From Acidimicrobiales bacterium (lineage in GTDB: Bacteria > Actinomycetota > Acidimicrobiia > Acidimicrobiales > Iamiaceae), in contig JAUJOW010000006.1 in NCBI GenBank assembly GCA_030447445.1, positions 21,392 to 58,051 on the forward strand: DNA of 36,660 nucleotides, in the 5' to 3' direction. The position numbers were made by a program, and so were the translations under genes. Of this stretch, positions 28,248-34,645 are shown piece after piece (position 1 is the first letter of the stretch; every line of letters begins with the position of its first letter). The notes under the pieces were generated by a model. It ran no database searches, had not been told where the DNA came from, and worked only from the letters and a program-made list of their open reading frames with translations.

Positions 28248-29264
28248 GTGACCGTGCTCTACGCCACCCACCCCCGGCTCCTCGACCACGACGCCGGTCG
28301 AGGCCACCCGGAACGCCCGGCCCGGCTGGCCGCAGTCGAGCGCGGGTTGCGGGCCGCCGGCCTGGGCGAGGCGTTGGTGGCGGTCGATCCGACGCCGGCT
28401 CCACGGGAGGCCGTCGAGCGGGTCCACTCCCGGGGCCTGGTCGAAGCCCTGGAGCGGTTCTGCGCCGCCGGCGGGGGCTACCTCGACGGTGACACCCACG
28501 TGGGCCCGGCCAGCTTCGCCGCCGCCCGACTGGCCGCCGGTGCCGGCCTCGACGTGGTCGCCGCCCTCGAGCGGGGCGAGGGCACGGTGGGGTTCTGCGC
28601 CGTGCGCCCTCCCGGCCACCACGCCACCCCCACCCGGGCCATGGGCTTCTGCCTGTTCAACAACGTGGCCGTCACCGCCGCCGCCCTCGCCGCGCGGGGA
28701 GAGCGGGTGGCCATCGTCGACTACGACGCCCACCACGGCAACGGGACCCAGGACGCCTTCTTCGCCGACGAACGCGTCTTCTACGTGTCCATGCACGAGT
28801 GGCCGCTGTACCCCGGCACCGGGGCGTTGACCGACACGGGCACCGGCGCCGGGGCGGGGACGACGCTCAACCTGCCCTTCCCGGCCGGCACCACCGGCGA
28901 CGTGTACCGCCGGGCGGTGGCCGAGGCGATCGCTCCGGCGTTAGAGGGGTTCGGGCCCGACTGGCTGCTCCTCTCGGCCGGCTTCGACGCCCACCGGGCC
29001 GACCCGCTCACCGGCCTCGCGCTGACCGCCGGCGACTACGCCGACCTCACCGCCGACCTCATCGCCCTCGTCCCCCGGGGCCGCTCGGTGGCCTTCCTGG
29101 AGGGCGGCTACGACCTCGACGGGTTGGCGGCGTCGTGTGGCGCCGCCCTCGGCGCCGTCGCCGGCACCGGCTACCGGCCCGAACCGTCCTCGGCCGGCGG
29201 GCCCGGCGGCGAGGTGGTCGACGCCGCCCTCGCCGTCCGGGCGAGGGTCGCCCACTCGCGCTAG
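28248..29264 (+). CDS. Histone deacetylase family protein (AcuC/acetylpolyamine amidohydrolase-like)
   Basis: 338 residues from GTG 28248. The zinc-dependent deacetylase fold is clear: RPPGHHATP (His124, His125), VDYDAHHGNGTQ with Asp160 and His162 as zinc ligands, Asp247 in LSAGFDAH as the third, and the C-terminal FLEGGYDL. The substrate may be acetylated lysine or polyamine, not decidable here. A -10-like TAGCGT lies 7 nt before the start and no ribosome-binding site is seen, suggesting a leaderless transcript. Confidence 0.92.
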   Translation: MTVLYATHPRLLDHDAGRGHPERPARLAAVERGLRAAGLGEALVAVDPTPAPREAVERVHSRGLVEALERFCAAGGGYLDGDTHVGPASFAAARLAAGAGLDVVAALERGEGTVGFCAVRPPGHHATPTRAMGFCLFNNVAVTAAALAARGERVAIVDYDAHHGNGTQDAFFADERVFYVSMHEWPLYPGTGALTDTGTGAGAGTTLNLPFPAGTTGDVYRRAVAEAIAPALEGFGPDWLLLSAGFDAHRADPLTGLALTAGDYADLTADLIALVPRGRSVAFLEGGYDLDGLAASCGAALGAVAGTGYRPEPSSAGGPGGEVVDAALAVRARVAHSR

Positions 29265-29351
29265 AGCTGGGGCGGGCCCTCGCTCGCCGGCTGGCGCTGG
29301 GGGCCGGGGATGGTGGCCGGAACAGCGGCGGCCGGCGCCCGGCGGCGCCGG

Positions 29352-29357
29352 TAGCGT
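29352..29357 (+). promoter_or_regulatory. Probable -10 box of pcnA
   Basis: TAGCGT, the same hexamer as before the deacetylase gene, six nt before the pcnA GTG. The distance fits a leaderless transcript starting at or next to the start codon. Confidence 0.5.
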
Positions 29358-29363
29358 TGGCCG

Positions 29364-30782
29364 GTGATCCCGTCCCGCCTGCGACCGGTGCTCGACCAGG
29401 TCCGCCCGGTGGCCGACGCCTTCGTCGCCGCCGGCCACCGCGCCTACCTCGTCGGCGGGGTCGTGCGGGACCAGCTCCTCGGCCGGGACCTGGCTGACGA
29501 CGCCGACATCGACCTCACCACCTCGGCCCGGCCCGAGGAGACCCGCCGCATCGTCGCCCCCCTCGCCGACGCCGTGTGGACCCAGGGGGCCCGCTTCGGC
29601 ACCATCGGCTGCCGCATCGGTGGCCGCGTCTACGAGGTCACCACGCACCGGGCCGAGGCCTACCGGCCCGACTCCCGCAAGCCCGACGTGGTCTTCGCCG
29701 ATGCCGTGGAGGCCGACCTCTCGCGCCGGGACTTCACCGTCAACGCCATGGCCCTCTCACTGCCCGACCCGGTGCTCGTGGACCCCTTCGGGGGCGCCGC
29801 CGACCTGGCCGCGGGGCGCCTCCGCACCCCGCTCGCTCCCCAGGAGTCCTTCGCCGACGACCCGCTGCGGATGATGCGGGCGGCCCGGTTCGTGGCCGGC
29901 TTCGGCCTCGTGCCCGACGACGACCTCGTGACCGCGGTGGGCGCCATGGCCGGGCGCATCGAGATCGTCTCGGCCGAGCGCATCCGGGACGAGCTCGACA
30001 AGCTCATCGTCGTCGAGGACCCGTCGGCGGGGCTGTGGCTGCTCGTGGACACCGGCCTGGCCGAGCACATCCTCCCCGAGCTCCCGGCGATGCGGCTCGA
30101 GCAGGACCCGATCCACCGCCACAAGGACGTGCTCGCCCACACCATCGCCGTGGTCGCCAACGTGGCGTCGCGCCGGGACGGGCATCCCAACAGGATCGTC
30201 CGCCTCGCCGCCCTGTTCCACGACGTGGGCAAGCCGAAGACGAGGTCGTTCTCCAAGGGGGGCGGCGGGGTCACCTTCCACCACCACGAGGTGGTCGGCG
30301 CCCGCATGACCCGCGACCGGATGCAGGCCTTGCGCTACCCGGCCGACGAGGTCGACGCGGTCACCCGGCTCGTGTTCCTGCACCTCCGGTTCCACACCTA
30401 CCGCCTGGGCTGGACCGACAGCGCCGTCCGCCGGTTCGTGCGTGACGCCGGTGACCAGCTCGACGAGCTCATCGAGCTGACCAGGTGCGACTGCACCACC
30501 CGCAACGTGAAGAAGGCCCGGATGCTGGCCCGGCGCATGGACGAGCTGGAGGAACGCATCGCCGCTCTCCGGGAGCAAGAGGAGCTGGCCTCGATCCGTC
30601 CCGACCTCGACGGGCGGGCGGTCATGGACCGCCTCGGCATCCCCCCGGGCCCGGTGGTGGGAGAAGCCCTCTCCTTCCTCCTCGAGCTGCGCCTCGAGGA
30701 AGGCCCGCTCGGGGCCGAGGAGGCCGCCCGCCGTCTCGACGCCTGGTGGGCCGACCGCGCCGCTGGCACCGAACCCGGGTGA
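29364..30782 (+). CDS. pcnA: CCA tRNA nucleotidyltransferase
   Basis: 472 residues, class II nucleotidyltransferase with an HD domain. The polymerase head has YLVGGVVRDQLLGR, the catalytic carboxylates Asp48 and Asp50 in DADID, and SRRDFTVNAMA; then the tRNA-binding ERIRDELDKLI. The HD phosphohydrolase motif ALFHDVGKPKT has His286/Asp287. It adds or repairs the 3' CCA of tRNAs, needed for the tRNA-Ile in this window, which lacks an encoded CCA. Its TGA overlaps the GTG of the next gene (GTGA). M. tuberculosis pcnA is in the same neighbourhood. Confidence 0.97.
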   Translation: MIPSRLRPVLDQVRPVADAFVAAGHRAYLVGGVVRDQLLGRDLADDADIDLTTSARPEETRRIVAPLADAVWTQGARFGTIGCRIGGRVYEVTTHRAEAYRPDSRKPDVVFADAVEADLSRRDFTVNAMALSLPDPVLVDPFGGAADLAAGRLRTPLAPQESFADDPLRMMRAARFVAGFGLVPDDDLVTAVGAMAGRIEIVSAERIRDELDKLIVVEDPSAGLWLLVDTGLAEHILPELPAMRLEQDPIHRHKDVLAHTIAVVANVASRRDGHPNRIVRLAALFHDVGKPKTRSFSKGGGGVTFHHHEVVGARMTRDRMQALRYPADEVDAVTRLVFLHLRFHTYRLGWTDSAVRRFVRDAGDQLDELIELTRCDCTTRNVKKARMLARRMDELEERIAALREQEELASIRPDLDGRAVMDRLGIPPGPVVGEALSFLLELRLEEGPLGAEEAARRLDAWWADRAAGTEPG

Positions 30783-31540
30783 CCACGGCGCTCGCCGTCG
30801 ACTGGTCGGGCGCCGCCCGGGAGACAGGCGAGCGGTTGTGGTGGGCCCTCGCCGTCGACGGTGAGCTGGTCGACCTCGCCCCCGCCACCCGGGCCGAGGC
30901 CGTGGCCCGCATCCTCGCCGCCGCCGAGCGTTCCGCCGACCTCGTGGTCGGGCTCGACTTCGCCTTCTCGTACCCGGCCTGGTTCGTGCGGGACGGTTTC
31001 GGGTCCACCGCTGCGCTGTGGCGGGGGAGCGATCGCCTCGACCGGCGGGAGCCGCCGTTCTGGGGTTGGGCCGGGAGCCGTCGTCCCACCGGAGCCGAGC
31101 TGTTCCGGCGGGCCGACCGGGCCGTCGGGCCGGTGGCCGGCTCCGGGGCCCGACCGAAGTCACCCTTCCAGGTCGGCGGGCCGGGAGCGGTGGGCGCCGG
31201 GACCATCCGGGGCCTGCCGGTGCTCGTTGACCTCCAGGACGCCGGCTGCGCCGTCTGGCCGTTCGACCCACCCGGCCGCAGGCCGGTCGTGGTCGAGATC
31301 TACCCGCGATGGTTCACCGGCCCGGTGGTCAAGTCCCGGTTCCTGGCCCGGGAGCGCTGGTGGGACCGGCTGGGGCCGGCGGTGGACGCCCGCTTGCGGG
31401 CCCGGGCCCTGTGTGGCGAGGACGCCTTCGACGCCGCCGTGTCCGCCATCGCCTTGAGCCGAGGCGTCACCCTCGACCATCCCGACCACTCCGACATCCC
31501 CCTCGAGGGCTGGGTCGCCGGCGTGCCCCCGGCGGGCTGA
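30779..31540 (+). CDS. DUF429-like protein
   Basis: 253 residues from GTG at 30779, which overlaps the pcnA stop. ALAVDWSGA at the start and LVVGLDFAFSYP, together with a late CGEDAFDAAVSAIAL, are typical of the DUF429 group, which has an RNase H-like fold with conserved acidic residues. The middle carries FWGWAGSRRPTGAELF. The function is unknown. Translational coupling to the CCA-adding enzyme hints at RNA metabolism but this is only a context inference. Confidence 0.6.
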   Translation: MTTALAVDWSGAARETGERLWWALAVDGELVDLAPATRAEAVARILAAAERSADLVVGLDFAFSYPAWFVRDGFGSTAALWRGSDRLDRREPPFWGWAGSRRPTGAELFRRADRAVGPVAGSGARPKSPFQVGGPGAVGAGTIRGLPVLVDLQDAGCAVWPFDPPGRRPVVVEIYPRWFTGPVVKSRFLARERWWDRLGPAVDARLRARALCGEDAFDAAVSAIALSRGVTLDHPDHSDIPLEGWVAGVPPAG

Positions 31541-31557
31541 TCGTTGTTCGGGAACCC

Positions 31558-32331
31558 TCAGATCCCCTCCTTGCGGGCCCGGAATATGACCGTGGCCGGC
31601 ACCCAGGCCATGACGTCGGTCCAGGCCTGGCTGTGAGGCGGTTGGCGAGTCGGCTGGGGTTCGAGGATGGTGTCCACCCGGAAGTTGGCTCGGACCAGCC
31701 CGGTGAACACCTCGGCGATGGTGCGGGGATGGTCGACGACGTCCTCGTCGCCCCTCGGCCACCGCAACGGGGCGCGGTCGTGGTAGGCGCGGCGCACGTG
31801 CAGTGGGAGCTCGGCGGTGGGATCGAACATGGCGAAGGCGGGGTGGGGCAACGAGAAGACGAGCGGGGCCTCCGGCTTGAGGACCCGGTGCACCTGGCGG
31901 AACACCCGGTCGAGGTCGGGCACCTCGGCCAGGGCCATGGCGCTCCACACCGCGTCGATGGCATCGGCCCGCACGAAGGCCAGCTCGGCGGGGCCGGCGT
32001 GGATCAGCTCGATGCGCACCTCGGCCCGCTCGGCGGCATCCCGGGCGGCGTCGAGCTGCGCCGTCGACGGGTCGACGGCCAGCACCTTGGCGCCCTGGCG
32101 GGCGAAGCTGACGGCGGCGTGGCCGGCCCCGCAACCGAGGTCGAGGACACGCTTGCCTTCCAGGTTGCCCAGCAGGCGGAGGCTGGCCTCGGTGGGGATG
32201 TCGGCCCCGTAGCTGGCCACGTCGGTGGGCAGGTCACCGCCGAGGGGCGCCGCCGCCGAGAACCGACGCCAGGTGGCCAGCGCCGGACGGGCCGGCGAGG
32301 GGTCGGGGTGGGGTGAGGGAGCGTCGGACAT
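31558..32331 (-). CDS. Class I SAM-dependent methyltransferase
   Basis: 257 residues from ATG 32329-32331. The SAM-binding motif I is RVLDLGCGAGHAAVSFARQG, followed by VLAVDPS (acidic end of beta-2) and DAVWSAMALAEVPDLDRVF, the methyltransferase_11 pattern. The substrate is unknown; the pattern RQVHRVLKPEAPLVFSLPHP is common in small-molecule methyltransferases. It is convergent with the DUF429-like gene (17-nt gap) and divergent from the phosphatase gene. Confidence 0.88.
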   Translation of the reverse strand: MSDAPSPHPDPSPARPALATWRRFSAAAPLGGDLPTDVASYGADIPTEASLRLLGNLEGKRVLDLGCGAGHAAVSFARQGAKVLAVDPSTAQLDAARDAAERAEVRIELIHAGPAELAFVRADAIDAVWSAMALAEVPDLDRVFRQVHRVLKPEAPLVFSLPHPAFAMFDPTAELPLHVRRAYHDRAPLRWPRGDEDVVDHPRTIAEVFTGLVRANFRVDTILEPQPTRQPPHSQAWTDVMAWVPATVIFRARKEGI

Positions 32332-32398
32332 GGGGGCAGTCTGGCCCGCCGGGAGGCCGCACACCGCCGTCGGTCACCGGGTGTGCGAGGGTGGGCCG

Positions 32399-33079
32399 GT
32401 GCGGGTCGTGACCTTCAACGCCTGCCACGGGTCCGCGGGGAAGGGGACGCCCACCGACACCGAGGGCCTGGTCGACGCCTGCGTCGGCTTCGGGGCCGAC
32501 GTGCTCGCCCTCCAGGAGCTCGACCGGGGTACCCGCCGGGTCGATCGGGCCGACCAGGCGTCCCTCGTCGCCCGGGCCACCGGCATGGCCCACCTGAGGG
32601 CGCCGGTGAAGCCCTACGACGAGGGGTGGGTGGAGAACGCCCTGCTCGTGCGGGGGAGCCTCACCGATGGCGAAGTGCTCGCCCTCCGGGGCCGGGACCG
32701 CTTCGGGCGCGGGGAGCGGCGCAGCGCCGTCGTGGCCACGGCCCGCGTGGGGGACCGGGCCGTGTCGGTGGCCGCCACCCACCTGTCCCTCACCGTGCCG
32801 GACAACGAACCCCAACAGGACCGGGTGGTGGCCGCCCTCGTCCGCCGCCCCGGTCCCCACCTGCTCCTGGGCGACCTGAACCGACGCACGGCATGGGTGC
32901 GCCCGGGCACGGCCCGGGCCGGGCTCACCCTGGTCGACGACGACGTCCCGACCTTCCCGGCGCCCGCCCCCCGCTACCGGATCGACCACGTCGCCGTCGC
33001 CGGCCTGGCCGTGACCGCGGTCGAGGTGGTGCGCGCCCCGGTGAGCGACCACCGCGCCGTGGTGGTGGAGGTGGCGTGA
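32399..33079 (+). CDS. Endonuclease/exonuclease/phosphatase (EEP) family protein
   Basis: 226 residues from GTG 32399. The EEP catalytic set is present: TFNACHG (Asn), LALQELDR (metal-binding Glu), SVAATHLS (His), LLLGDLNRR (Asp-Asn), RIDHVAV and the final SDHRAVVVEV (Asp-His). The family cleaves phosphodiesters in DNA, RNA or lipids and dephosphorylates inositol phosphates; the substrate is not evident. No signal peptide. Its TGA overlaps the GTG of the hydrolase gene. Confidence 0.88.
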   Translation: MRVVTFNACHGSAGKGTPTDTEGLVDACVGFGADVLALQELDRGTRRVDRADQASLVARATGMAHLRAPVKPYDEGWVENALLVRGSLTDGEVLALRGRDRFGRGERRSAVVATARVGDRAVSVAATHLSLTVPDNEPQQDRVVAALVRRPGPHLLLGDLNRRTAWVRPGTARAGLTLVDDDVPTFPAPAPRYRIDHVAVAGLAVTAVEVVRAPVSDHRAVVVEVA

Positions 33080-34068
33080 CCGTCGACGACGCCAGCCTGG
33101 CCGCCCGCAACGCCGTGTTCCCCAAGGACCGGTCGGTCGAGGTCAGCGACGGCGCTCGCCTGGCCTACACCGTGGTGGGCGACGGGCCGGCCACGCCGAT
33201 CGTGTTCATGAACGGGTGGACCTGCCCCGACGCCTACTGGGCCAGGATCGCGCCACCGGTGATGGCCGCCGGCCACCCGGCGCTGTTCTTCGACACCCGC
33301 GGCCACGGCCAATCGAGCCTGCCCCAGCCGCCGGGACGCTGCGCGCTGGACATCCCCGTCGAGCACGTCTCGGTCGGCCGGGTGGCGGCCGACATCGTCG
33401 AGATCCTCGACCACGCCGGCCTGGAGCGGGCGGTCCTGGTCGGTCACTCGATGGGCGTGCAGGGGATCTTCGAGGCCTACCGCATCGGCGGCCGGGCCAG
33501 GGTGGCGGGCATCGTGCCGGTGGCGGGCACCTACGAGAACCCGGTGCCCACCTTCGCCGACAAGGCGGTGCTCGACCGGCTGTTCCCCGTCGGCGACGCC
33601 CTGTTGTCCCGCCTGCCGTTCGCGGCGCTGCGCCCGGTGATGGGCCACGCCCACCGGATGCCACCGGCCATCTCGATGCGGATCATCCGGGCGCTCTTGC
33701 GCACCGCTCCGAGCGTCACCTTCTCCGACGTCGAGCGCCATGTCCGCCAGGTCGGCGACATCGACTTCGCGGTGATGTGGCGGATGCTCGCGGGCATGCG
33801 GCACCACTCGGCGGCCGACCTCCTGGCCACCATCGAGGTCCCCGTGCTCGTCCTGGCCGGGGCCCGCGACCACTTCACCCCGCTGTCGGTGCAGGAGCGG
33901 ATGCACGCGCTCATACCCGGGAGCGAGCTGGTGGTGTTCGACGAAGGTGGCCACCTGCTGCCGGTCGAAGAGGCCGACGGCATCGCCGAGGCGCTGGTCG
34001 ACTTCGTGCGTCGCCGCATCGACCACCGCATCGACCACCGCATCGACCACCGCAGCGAACAGCGTTGA
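33076..34068 (+). CDS. Alpha/beta hydrolase
   Basis: 330 residues from GTG 33076. The fold is seen in VVGDGPATPIVFMNG, FFDTRGHGQSSLP, the nucleophile elbow VGHSMG with Ser125, the acid in VLAGARDHFTP and the histidine in FDEGGHLLP. The substrate is unknown. The end is unusual: RRRIDHRIDHRIDHRSEQR, from a three-copy 12-bp repeat. The start overlaps the EEP gene stop as GTGA, so the two form one unit. Confidence 0.88.
   Translation: MTVDDASLAARNAVFPKDRSVEVSDGARLAYTVVGDGPATPIVFMNGWTCPDAYWARIAPPVMAAGHPALFFDTRGHGQSSLPQPPGRCALDIPVEHVSVGRVAADIVEILDHAGLERAVLVGHSMGVQGIFEAYRIGGRARVAGIVPVAGTYENPVPTFADKAVLDRLFPVGDALLSRLPFAALRPVMGHAHRMPPAISMRIIRALLRTAPSVTFSDVERHVRQVGDIDFAVMWRMLAGMRHHSAADLLATIEVPVLVLAGARDHFTPLSVQERMHALIPGSELVVFDEGGHLLPVEEADGIAEALVDFVRRRIDHRIDHRIDHRSEQR
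34016..34053. repeat. 12-bp in-frame tandem repeat, three copies
   Basis: CGCATCGACCAC repeated three times, followed by a partial CGCA, encoding the IDHR tail of the alpha/beta hydrolase. Confidence 0.85.
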
Positions 34069-34153
34069 CGCCGGCCTCGCCTGGGTGTGGCCAGAGGAAC
34101 CGACACCACGGCTCGGCGACGGGGCGTCGGTGGCGCCACTACCCTGGCGCCTC

Positions 34154-34570
34154 GTGCCCTTTCGGCCCGACGCCATCGGAGGTCGCACCGCCCACGGCGC
34201 TGGTGAGATCGACTACCGCCTCGCCCGGCAGGCCGTCGTGGCCGAGTACCGCAAGGGCCGCATCGCCCGCCACGAGGTGTGCGACGCCCACCCCGAGCTG
34301 CGCCGGGCTGCCGCCCAGGTCGGCGAGCCCACGTCCCAGTTGTGCCCGATATGCGCCGACGAGCACGTCGTGCTCGTGACCTACGTGTTCGGGCCCCGGC
34401 TCCCCGCCCACGGGCGCTGCGTGACCAGCAGCGGCGAGTTGCGGGCCATCGCCAAGCGGTTGGGCAACTTCACCTGCTACGTGGTCGAGGTGTGCCCTGG
34501 CTGCGCCTGGAACCACCTGGCCCGCACGTTCCTCCTCACCCCGGTCGGGCGCACCGCCGCTGCTCGCTGA
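34154..34570 (+). CDS. DUF5318 family zinc-ribbon-like protein
   Basis: 138 residues from GTG 34154. EIDYRLARQAVVAEYRKGRI and DVCDAHPEL-like sequence (here HEVCDAHPELRRAA) open the family, followed by two CxxC knuckles, LCPICADEH and EVCPGCAWNHL, which would bind one zinc. YVFGPRLPAHGRCVTS is also characteristic. It sits immediately before the class A PBP, as Rv0049 does before ponA1 in M. tuberculosis. The function is unknown. TACCCT at 34140-34145 is 8 nt before the start, so the mRNA may be leaderless. Confidence 0.85.
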   Translation: MPFRPDAIGGRTAHGAGEIDYRLARQAVVAEYRKGRIARHEVCDAHPELRRAAAQVGEPTSQLCPICADEHVVLVTYVFGPRLPAHGRCVTSSGELRAIAKRLGNFTCYVVEVCPGCAWNHLARTFLLTPVGRTAAAR

Positions 34571-34591
34571 CCGGGGGTCGAGAGTGGTTGG

Positions 34592-34597
34592 TAGCCT
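34592..34597 (+). promoter_or_regulatory. Possible -10 box of the PBP gene
   Basis: TAGCCT with TGACCG 18 nt upstream as a weak -35. The PBP ATG is 49 nt downstream. Confidence 0.3.
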
Positions 34598-34645
34598 CCC
34601 CGGGTCCGCGCCCGGTGCAGTCGCCCGGCGCACCACCCCCTGACC

